33,136 nucleotides of DNA, from assembly GCA_027066315.1 (NCBI GenBank), contig JAMONZ010000062.1:1-33136 (forward strand), written 5' to 3'. This stretch comes from Hyphomicrobiales bacterium (lineage in GTDB: Bacteria; Pseudomonadota; Alphaproteobacteria; Rhizobiales; Devosiaceae). This document shows, piece by piece, positions 27,724 to 33,136 of this stretch (position 1 is its first letter; each line of letters starts with the position of its first letter). The notes under the pieces are model-generated. The model saw only the letters and a list, made by a program, of their open reading frames with translations. It made no database searches and was not told the origin of the DNA. Made by a program: the position numbers and the translations under genes.

Positions 27724-27793
27724 TTTATTTATCCAAGTTTTGATGAAAATTATTTAATTGTTCTTAGAATCTTATGCATAAATTGGTCAAGTT

Positions 27794-28888
27794 TTATTGC
27801 TTATTTTCTAATTGCCATAATGATTTTGCCCCATTAAACAATCGCTCCATAATTTGCCTCTCATTTACCCCCAAGCGAGCCGAAGGTGAAATATCAACCG
27901 TGCCACTTGCATCAGCATCAGAGTGTTCGCCCAAAACCCCTCGTACCGCTAAGCCAAGATTTTCTGCCTCAGATTTTACCTTTTCAAGCTCCTCTCCATT
28001 CTTTGTGAGGTTGGGTAATTTCATATGTAAACTCGCTCGCATAGAAGCACCGATATTTGACGGGCAAGAAGCAAGATTGCCATATTTTTCTGAAGAGGAA
28101 AATGCGGGGAGTATTTCGCCTAATATTTTTACTCCCTCAGATAGTTTTTTAAACATGCCATTAAGATCGCCACCTTTTTGCATACACATGATGCGAAGAT
28201 GATCTTCTTCACCCACCCAAACAATAAAATCCTCCTCACGAGAAATATACATGCCCCTTCCATGCGACCAGTCACCACTAATGCCTGCAGAATTTAAATA
28301 AGCATCTTTGCTCATGTCTTTGAACATTTGATGAGCATCAACATATCGTTGATATTCTTTTGCTGAAACTTCAAATGGCGAATTTGGCGAAATAGAAATA
28401 TATTTCCCGCCAAAACCGCTATGTTTGCCTAATTCCACAAATGCTTTTATCGCTAATTTTTCAAAATCAAGCCTTTGTTGTTTACTCATCGCAGCAGGCA
28501 AAGGAAAGCCCTCTACATTTCTTGCAACCCGTACTCGCATCGATACTTCAGCCAAAACTTCATCAATATTGCTAAGGTTGCAGTTAGTCTTATCAACATC
28601 CCAATCACTTTTATGACTAATTTTAATATCTGGTGAAATTTTATGGTAATCACGAATGATTAAATCAAGATATGGCGCAAATGTAGCATAGTCGTCTGCT
28701 TCATTAGCATATATCCCCATTTGGCTATCAGGGTTTTCCAATCCAGAAGCCATCATTTTTTCAAGCCTGTTTTTTTGGCTTTCATCTAATGATGAAAAAT
28801 ATTGTTCATCAAAATATTTTGCCATCAAATTTTGTGGGTTTGATTTTTTTATAGTGTTTATCTTTTTAAATATTTGTGTTTGTGACAT
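27794..28888 (-). CDS. Arginine kinase (ATP:guanido phosphotransferase)
   Basis: A 364-residue, two-domain guanidino kinase of the length of animal arginine kinases. It has a short specificity loop (SQMGIYANEADDY, about 55-67) like the SGVGIYAPDAEAY of arginine kinases, nucleotide-binding arginines 118, 120 and 123, a catalytic Glu in GEEDHLRIMCMQ (226-237), the reactive Cys275 in CPSNIG, and Glu321 in GEHSDA. The C-terminal SPSARLGVNE matches the family's RLG motif. This is the full kinase, not the McsB protein-arginine kinase, which lacks the N-terminal domain. It probably buffers ATP as phosphoarginine. It follows the yjbR-like gene by two bases. Confidence 0.92.
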   Translation of the reverse strand: MSQTQIFKKINTIKKSNPQNLMAKYFDEQYFSSLDESQKNRLEKMMASGLENPDSQMGIYANEADDYATFAPYLDLIIRDYHKISPDIKISHKSDWDVDKTNCNLSNIDEVLAEVSMRVRVARNVEGFPLPAAMSKQQRLDFEKLAIKAFVELGKHSGFGGKYISISPNSPFEVSAKEYQRYVDAHQMFKDMSKDAYLNSAGISGDWSHGRGMYISREEDFIVWVGEEDHLRIMCMQKGGDLNGMFKKLSEGVKILGEILPAFSSSEKYGNLASCPSNIGASMRASLHMKLPNLTKNGEELEKVKSEAENLGLAVRGVLGEHSDADASGTVDISPSARLGVNERQIMERLFNGAKSLWQLENKQ

Positions 28889-28890
28889 AT

Positions 28891-29265
28891 TTATTCGCCC
28901 CCTATAAAGCCTAATTCAATTTGTTTTTTCTTAGTAAGTTTTTTAGAAATTATTTTATGCGCTTCAATAATATAGGCCTTTATTTCATCTTGTGAAAGTT
29001 CAGAATGTGGTGATACAGCTACCCATTTTGCTCGTGCTAGATATTTTGCTTTTTTTATACCTTCTAAAGTGGGTAACATCTCAAAACTTATATCAGAACA
29101 TTTAAAAGCTATTTGCCATTCATCTTCTTCATTCCAAATAGAATAAAGTGCAAAAATCTTCCCGCCAATATTACCTACTGAGGAATTCCCCCACTGATGA
29201 ACTATCTCAGTTGATTTAAGGCTTAAAAGAAATTTCTCAAAATCGTCTCTTAAAAATAAATTCAT
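28891..29265 (-). CDS. MmcQ/YjbR family protein
   Basis: A 124-residue protein with the MmcQ/YjbR pattern: HQWGNSSVGNIGGKIFALYS, AFKCSDISFEML, KAKYLARAKWVAVSP and a helical C-terminus beginning SQDEIKAYIIEAH. The fold is CyaY-like and is often annotated as DNA-binding; its role is not known. Its start codon directly abuts the stop of the upstream membrane-protein gene, and its end is two bases from the arginine kinase start, so the three are probably one transcript. Confidence 0.85.
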   Translation of the reverse strand: MNLFLRDDFEKFLLSLKSTEIVHQWGNSSVGNIGGKIFALYSIWNEEDEWQIAFKCSDISFEMLPTLEGIKKAKYLARAKWVAVSPHSELSQDEIKAYIIEAHKIISKKLTKKKQIELGFIGGE

Positions 29266-29622
29266 TTATTTTTGGCTCTTTGGTTTTGGTGCAAAACTTG
29301 AAAGAAAAAACCAGCCAACACCAACAAAAAGGACACCTAGCACAAGTAGACCAAGCCAAGTGGGCATATCTAAAACATAGACCATTGCAGGATCCCATAA
29401 AGGAGGAAAAATTTTACGTTCAATAATAGCCTGAAGAAGTGGCAGGCTAGCTGTGTCAAATATGTTTACAAATGGATCGTTTTGATACCATGCTTGGCCA
29501 AGTTTTAGCGATAATAAGTCTTGCGCCCTTACTATTATTGCAATTAAAAACCCAAATGCTATTATGCCGATTAACACAAGAGCTGTTGCTAAAAGTCGAA
29601 TGATAAATGCAATTAAACCCAT
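29266..29622 (-). CDS. Small two-helix membrane protein, unknown
   Basis: A 118-residue protein with hydrophobic segments at about 5-32 (FIIRLLATALVLIGIIAFGFLIAII) and 88-110 (LGLLVLGVLFVGVGWFFL), separated by a polar loop of about 55 residues, and a basic tail. The positive-inside rule suggests both ends are cytoplasmic. No family is recognised. It has a GGAG ribosome binding site and is sandwiched between another small membrane protein and the yjbR-like gene. Confidence 0.7.
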   Translation of the reverse strand: MGLIAFIIRLLATALVLIGIIAFGFLIAIIVRAQDLLSLKLGQAWYQNDPFVNIFDTASLPLLQAIIERKIFPPLWDPAMVYVLDMPTWLGLLVLGVLFVGVGWFFLSSFAPKPKSQK

Positions 29623-29650
29623 AACTTATTTTCTCCTATGGCTAAAATAT

Positions 29651-29974
29651 TTATCTCCAGCCTGACTTAATAAAAGCCGATGTTTTCTTTTTTCGCCCCA
29701 ATAACAACAATATTATACCCAGTAAACTCAAGATAATCCATGCAGGAAAATTAAAAATAAATTGGGCAATATATTGTGCTGAAATAATATCAAATAAATC
29801 AAGAATATAATTAGAAAAGCCACTCCAACTTGCCTTATGCAAACCTTGCCAAGTTTGCGCAAAAGAAGAAAGACTAATAGTTAGACTTGTAATTGAAATA
29901 GCAATATCTTTAACCACTAAGATTAACGCTAGCCCCAAAGTCCAAGTTCCCAATACTCGCAATAAAAATTTCAT
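29651..29974 (-). CDS. Small two-helix membrane protein, unknown
   Basis: A 107-residue protein with hydrophobic segments at about 6-34 and 72-92 (PAWIILSLLGIILLLLG) and a strongly basic end (GRKKKTSAFIKSGWR). Its topology matches that of the next gene, with a similar-sized loop between helices, so the two may be partners or distant paralogues. No family is recognised. It appears to be the first gene of the run that reaches leuC; the 5' region shows no clear ribosome binding site. Confidence 0.65.
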   Translation of the reverse strand: MKFLLRVLGTWTLGLALILVVKDIAISITSLTISLSSFAQTWQGLHKASWSGFSNYILDLFDIISAQYIAQFIFNFPAWIILSLLGIILLLLGRKKKTSAFIKSGWR

Positions 29975-30120
29975 TTTTTGTTTATTTCAAATCAGAGGCA
30001 AACAATCAACAACAATCATGATTTTAGAATATTTTATAAGGGGCTTATTTTATAAGGGGCTTGCAGAATTTTTATTTTAGAGTTAGGTCATTTTACTAAG
30101 TTGCTATGCTAAAGGATTTA

Positions 30121-30220
30121 AAAATAAGGAGAGGTGGCCGAATGGTCGAAGGCGCACCTTATTTTTGGCTCAAGTGCCAAAAATACTCTTTTAATGAGCG
30201 TACGCTTATCTTCGGCCACT
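30121..30220 (+). repeat. Nested and competing inverted repeats around the tRNA-Ser fragment
   Basis: Three inverted repeats overlap here. AAAAATAAGG (30121-30130) is the exact reverse complement of CCTTATTTTT (30158-30167). TATTTTTGGC (30161-30170) pairs exactly with GCCAAAAATA (30177-30186) over a six-base loop. GTGGCCGAA (30135-30143), inside the tRNA fragment, pairs exactly with TTCGGCCAC (30212-30220). The first two share bases, so only one can form at a time. Confidence 0.85.
30129..30158 (+). pseudogene. Partial tRNA-Ser copy (5' 30 bases)
   Basis: These 30 bases match the first 30 bases of the intact tRNA-Ser at 30250 with one difference (A for G at position 15). The match stops at the start of the anticodon stem; no anticodon loop or T-arm follows, so it cannot make a tRNA. 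It lies 121 bases upstream of the intact gene in the same orientation and is embedded in several inverted repeats. Confidence 0.85.
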
Positions 30221-30249
30221 CTTAGGTAATGCTAAGGGTTTATAACAAT

Positions 30250-30339
30250 GGAGAGGTGGCCGAGTGGTCGAAGGCGCACGCTTGGAAAGCGTGTAGGCAA
30301 GCAATTGTCTCCAGGGTTCGAATCCCTGTCTCTCCGCCA
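30250..30339 (+). tRNA. tRNA-Ser (GGA anticodon)
   Basis: A complete class II tRNA including an encoded CCA end. The acceptor stem GGAGAGG pairs with TCTCTCC (one G-T), the D-arm region is present, and the anticodon stem CACGC/GCGTG encloses TTGGAAA with anticodon GGA, reading UCC and UCU serine codons. A long variable arm follows, then the T-arm CAGGGTTCGAATCCCTG and discriminator G. Its 3' end is the putative attachment site for the insert that follows. Confidence 0.97.
30324..30339 (+). repeat. Putative attL: tRNA-Ser 3' end
   Basis: The last 16 bases of the tRNA gene (CCCTGTCTCTCCGCCA) recur at 32110-32125 as CCCTTCCTCTCCGCCA, with 14 of 16 bases identical and the last ten exact. Repeats of a tRNA 3' end flanking an insert are the usual trace of integrase-mediated insertion. 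The copy is short and imperfect, so this is a candidate only. Confidence 0.5.
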
Positions 30340-30776
30340 ATTTGCATTTTTCCATATAAAGACCTCTAACACCTTGAATTGTTAGACGGTTTTGGGTTCG
30401 AAGTCCTTAGTAATTACAGTATGTAATCCATTCGAGAAATACCAATCTTAGCGCAGTTCTTTTTATGGTCAGTTAACCTGATTTTTATAGTTCTCAATGG
30501 CTTGCAATGAAATTAGCGGCGAGTTCGAATATTCTCCGAAGCCATGTGATGGTGCGGCAGGTTATACGGTAAAAAAATATAACATGCACTGCAAGCTGTG
30601 TTTTATATTACAAAACGCTTGGCAAGGGAAACGCTATGCGCTCCCGTTGCATCCCCTAGAATTTACCATGGGGAGAGATTACCCTAAAATTATACTTGGG
30701 CTTTGCAAGGGAAAGCTGCTTTAAGTTGACCCGCCCTTTGTACCTATGGCACGTTGTAGAAAATTAGGAAAAAGCT
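30340..30776 (+). other. Non-coding or unassigned stretch between tRNA-Ser and the ParB-like gene
   Basis: 437 bases without a convincing gene. A 75-codon open frame at 30497-30724 has no clear ribosome binding site and no recognised family. Visible structure: an inverted repeat TCTAAC (30365-30370) with GTTAGA (30381-30386); a T-arm-like GGGTTCGAAG near 30395; and a direct repeat of GCAAGGGAAA, once near 30621 and once near 30706, the first followed by the CGC-TAT-GCG mini-palindrome. The stretch reads like decayed mobile-element sequence, possibly with the promoter of the next gene at its end. Confidence 0.5.
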
Positions 30777-32078
30777 ATGCGATTAGAACAGATTAAAATT
30801 AGTGACTTACAGGTGAACCGAGCAAATGACCGTCATGGAGAACTTGAAAACGAAACAACTGCAATATCGTGGCTTTTCAATACACGCGAAACTCACATGA
30901 AAAACCTCGCGAAAGACATAGTTGATGAAGGGAGGATATTTGAACCACCGCTAGTGACGCCAGAAAATGATGCCTTTTTGGTTTTTGATGGAAATCGACG
31001 GGTGACATGTTTGAAACTGATTGAGAAGCCAGAAAAGGCTCCAACCGTTCAGTTGCAAGACTATTTTAAGTTATTGCGAAAAAAATGGAAGGGAGACTTC
31101 CCAAACACTATTCTTTGCCAAGTGGAAGAAAATCGCGATGATATAGATAGTATCCTTTATCGCCGACACACAGGAACACAAAACGGTGTAGGCCAATCCA
31201 ATTGGGATGACCGAATGAAAGATAATTTCGTAACTCGATCAGGAAAAGCTACGGGGTTCAATCTTGCCGATGAAATTGAACAGCGGTTGAAGGCTGCCGA
31301 ATTGCTTCCGAAAAAGAGAATCCCAAGATCTAATCTTAATCGATTTTTATCTTCCGAAGCTATTCGGAATCGAATTGGTATTAGTTGCAAGAATAAAGAA
31401 TTTAGTTACACACATAAGCCGGAAGTAGTTCTTGAAACTCTCCGAGATGTCGCAGAAGATTTTGCTAACGGGCGCGTTGTCCTTGGTGATATATGGGATA
31501 ATACTGGCAAGCTTTCTTACCTCGAAAGGTTAGAAGGCGGCGGAAAACTCCCAAGCGATGCGGATGTTCTAGATACAAATAGCAACAAATCACCTAGCAA
31601 ACCAAAAACAAAACCGAAGCCGAATGCAAAACCGAAGCCTACAAGGCGAACAAATCTTATCCCACAGAAAGAGTTTGGCATTCTGTGGACAGGCAAGCAA
31701 CAACGACACCATGCAATTTGGGAAGAACTTCAATTCCACTTGAATACCAAAAAACATCCAAATGCGGTGTCAGTGTTATTTCGAGTGCTTTTAGAGCTAT
31801 CCATTGATTATTACGTGGATGAACACAGCATTCAAGTATATGCAAATGACAAGCTTGCGCGCCGTGTTGAAAAAGTTGGTGCATCACTTTTTAGCCACAA
31901 TAAAATTGATAAAAAACAATTGGATGCAACAAAGAAGTTTTCTCAAAACTATCAACTAATTTCGGCTGATACATTGAATAGATATGTTCATTCGCCAAGT
32001 TTTGCACCTTCACCAAAGGATTTGGAAGCCTTGTGGGACACATTGGCGGATTTGATTGTTGCATGCTTGAAGGGCTAG
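30777..32078 (+). CDS. ParB/Srx-fold N-terminal domain protein with C-terminal helical domain
   Basis: A 433-residue protein. Residues 1-90 have a ParB/sulfiredoxin-like pattern: IKISDLQVNRAND, a helix MKNLAKDIVDEGR, PPLV, and the box FDGNRRVTCLKLI at 70-82, equivalent to the ParB GxRR motif. A middle helical region (about 150-260) is followed by a Lys-Pro linker (about 273-293, repeated KPKP) and a separate C-terminal helical domain (about 300-433) with LFRVLLELSIDYYVDE and NRYVHSPSFAPSPKDLEALW, reminiscent of HEPN/abortive-infection C-terminal domains. No parA partner is adjacent, so chromosome segregation is unlikely. Related ParB-like proteins occur in restriction or defence islands; function here is inferred only. 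AGGAAAAAGCT precedes the ATG. Confidence 0.72.
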   Translation: MRLEQIKISDLQVNRANDRHGELENETTAISWLFNTRETHMKNLAKDIVDEGRIFEPPLVTPENDAFLVFDGNRRVTCLKLIEKPEKAPTVQLQDYFKLLRKKWKGDFPNTILCQVEENRDDIDSILYRRHTGTQNGVGQSNWDDRMKDNFVTRSGKATGFNLADEIEQRLKAAELLPKKRIPRSNLNRFLSSEAIRNRIGISCKNKEFSYTHKPEVVLETLRDVAEDFANGRVVLGDIWDNTGKLSYLERLEGGGKLPSDADVLDTNSNKSPSKPKTKPKPNAKPKPTRRTNLIPQKEFGILWTGKQQRHHAIWEELQFHLNTKKHPNAVSVLFRVLLELSIDYYVDEHSIQVYANDKLARRVEKVGASLFSHNKIDKKQLDATKKFSQNYQLISADTLNRYVHSPSFAPSPKDLEALWDTLADLIVACLKG

Positions 32079-32109
32079 CTTGAGAAAAGCAAATGGGTTT
32101 AGAGTTACA

Positions 32110-32125
32110 CCCTTCCTCTCCGCCA
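32110..32125 (+). repeat. Putative attR: degenerate copy of tRNA-Ser 3' end
   Basis: CCCTTCCTCTCCGCCA matches the tRNA-Ser 3' end at 14 of 16 positions and is exact over its last ten bases, CCA included. The bases just before (GGGTTTAGAGTTACACCC) can form a loose T-arm-like stem. It lies 31 bases after the ParB-like gene, giving an insert of about 1.8 kb. Confidence 0.5.
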
Positions 32126-32338
32126 TTTATAAAAATTCTGATACGAAAGATGCTGAAAAGCGTTTCACAGCCGCAAAGCAATTGGCGTAAGCTAGAAACT
32201 ATAGGTTTTTGCCATGAACAGGTAGCCATTTTACCGGCGAATGATCTTACCGAGCGAATTACCAGCACCTCTAAGCCAAAGGGACAATTAGATAGGGTAA
32301 AAGCAAGGGGCAAATCAGGAGTTAGCGTAATCCATATA

Positions 32339-32357
32339 AAAAACCACTATGGTTTTT
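32339..32357. terminator. Hairpin terminator candidate between convergent genes
   Basis: AAAAACCA at 32339-32346 and TGGTTTTT at 32350-32357 form a perfect eight-base-pair stem with a CTA loop. T-rich sequence follows on the plus strand and, by symmetry, on the minus strand. Its place between the plus-strand insert and the end of the minus-strand acyltransferase gene suits a bidirectional terminator, although the stem is AT-rich. Confidence 0.5.
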
Positions 32358-32392
32358 AATTTCTGTATCGGTTATTTGGGGCAGTCTCTTAT

Positions 32393-33061
32393 TTAAAGTG
32401 TTTTTTTAGCTGTTTTCATAACTTTTGCAGGAACACCATAAACTGTTGAAAAGGCAGGTACATCCTTTGTTACCACCGAACCCATTCCTACAATAGACCC
32501 CTCACCGATAACCAAAGGTTTCTCGTTCGTTCCTTGTATGATAATTGCTCCTGTTCCAATATAGGCGTGATCTTCTATTTTTACATTTCCATTACAATTA
32601 ACCTTAGGAGCAAAAGTTACAAAATCTCCAATCTCACAATCATGGGCGACATATGAATAAAAATTTGATTGAAAAAACTTTCCAATTTTGGCATTTGAGG
32701 AAACGATTGAATAAGCACATATAATTGCGCCTTCATCAATCTCAGAATTATCATATATTGTCGTTTTTTTAGCTATTAAGGAAATTGGTTTTGCGCCTCC
32801 CTCTATCATTCTTTTGCTAATAGCTTCTCTTGCCTTAGAGTTTGCTATGGCTATGGTAAAATATTTATCAGACTTATCTGACAGGAACTGTTCTTCTGAA
32901 ATAATCTTGTGCCCCATCATCATATCGTTTTGAGGATCACTCGTTACAAAAAATATTTGCTCCTGTTCTAGCTTAGGGAATGATTCTAATAAAATAGGCA
33001 TAATATCTCTTGCAAAGCTACCAGCACCAACAATAGCATATATTTTTTTCATCTTATCCAT
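32393..33061 (-). CDS. NeuD/PglD-like sugar O-acyltransferase
   Basis: A 222-residue protein with an N-terminal PglD-type nucleotide-sugar-binding domain (YAIVGAGSFARDI, about 7-19, then FTIAIANSKAR) and a C-terminal left-handed beta-helix of hexapeptide repeats (about 95-205: IDEGAIICAYSIVSSNAKIG, VKIEDHAYIGTGAIIIQG, VIGEGSIVGMGSVVTKDVPA), ending YGVPAKVMK. His155, in YVAHDCEIGDF, lies where the family has its catalytic His. Such enzymes acetylate amino-sugars for surface glycans. The start may instead be ATG 33052. No glycan partner gene is visible; upstream lies outside the window. Confidence 0.85.
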   Translation of the reverse strand: MDKMKKIYAIVGAGSFARDIMPILLESFPKLEQEQIFFVTSDPQNDMMMGHKIISEEQFLSDKSDKYFTIAIANSKAREAISKRMIEGGAKPISLIAKKTTIYDNSEIDEGAIICAYSIVSSNAKIGKFFQSNFYSYVAHDCEIGDFVTFAPKVNCNGNVKIEDHAYIGTGAIIIQGTNEKPLVIGEGSIVGMGSVVTKDVPAFSTVYGVPAKVMKTAKKTL

Positions 33062-33136
33062 GTGATAATTTTTCTACTTAAATTTTAATAATTATTTTGG
33101 GACTGCTCCAAAAAACGTATAAAAATATTATAAGGA

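Larger units (their letters stand above)
32079..32392 (+). other. Unassigned stretch between the ParB-like gene and the acyltransferase gene
   Basis: 314 bases without a confident gene. It contains the candidate right attachment site (32110-32125) and a hairpin near its end (32339-32357). An open frame at 32093-32359 would begin before and run through the att copy. It encodes 88 residues with no recognised family and has no clear ribosome binding site; it is probably chance or a decayed remnant. Confidence 0.5.

Noticed and set aside
27794-28888. McsB protein-arginine kinase
   Set aside because: The protein has the N-terminal guanidino-kinase domain and specificity loop that McsB lacks, and no mcsA, ctsR or clpC neighbour.
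30497-30724. 75-codon open frame after tRNA-Ser
   Set aside because: There is no ribosome binding site, no family and unusual composition; it is kept only as a note in the non-coding stretch.
32093-32359. 88-codon open frame; its end loosely recalls serine recombinase tails (RVKARGKSG)
   Set aside because: The similarity is too short, the frame begins in front of the att copy and there is no catalytic domain.
1-33136. CRISPR array, insertion sequence or prophage genes
   Set aside because: No regularly spaced repeats, no transposase and no phage structural genes were seen on either strand.

Overview
The window looks like chromosome from an AT-rich alphaproteobacterium. The evidence is gene content and order: an AddAB-type recombination nuclease instead of RecBCD, the block rnd-lptC-lptA-lptB, a Tim44-like protein divergent from fxsA with an Smr-domain protein behind it, and DUF1737 and DUF4893 proteins. 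Genes are tightly packed, with many 1-4 base overlaps and several TTG or GTG starts. No taxonomic marker such as 16S rRNA is present, so the order cannot be fixed.

Layout: 1-3728 holds the end of addB and all of addA. 3823-8837 holds trxA, rpmI-rplT (followed by a clear terminator) and pheS-pheT, with a cluster of short palindromic repeats between the two Phe-tRNA synthetase genes. 8834-11340, on the minus strand, is rnd-lptC-lptA-lptB for lipopolysaccharide transport. 11430-19295 is the most distinctive block: a condensation/WS-DGAT-like acyltransferase, a PilZ protein, a MotA/ExbB-like channel protein, a MotB/OmpA-like partner and a type I secretion ABC exporter on the minus strand, with its HlyD adaptor divergent on the plus strand. 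19299-25628 holds lepA, two tandem paralogous alpha/beta hydrolases, DUF1737, an XRE regulator, Smr, Tim44-like and fxsA. 25678-29974 is a minus-strand run of six genes: two small membrane proteins, a YjbR-like protein, a full-length arginine kinase, leuC and a DUF4893 lipoprotein-like or periplasmic protein.

30121-32392 is an accessory spot around a complete tRNA-Ser(GGA). A 30-base copy of the tRNA 5' end, embedded in competing inverted repeats, lies upstream. Downstream is a short insert with one long gene, a ParB-like protein with a separate C-terminal helical domain, and it ends in a 16-base near-copy of the tRNA 3' end. This resembles a small tRNA-integrated element that lacks its own recombinase. 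The window closes with a NeuD/PglD-like sugar acyltransferase on the minus strand, possibly the edge of a surface-polysaccharide region.

The two systems most worth following up are the secretion cluster and the tRNA-Ser insert. In the first, a proton-channel pair and a c-di-GMP-binding type protein sit with a type I exporter, recalling SiiAB in Salmonella SPI-4. The second is a putative minimal cargo element with a ParB-like gene.
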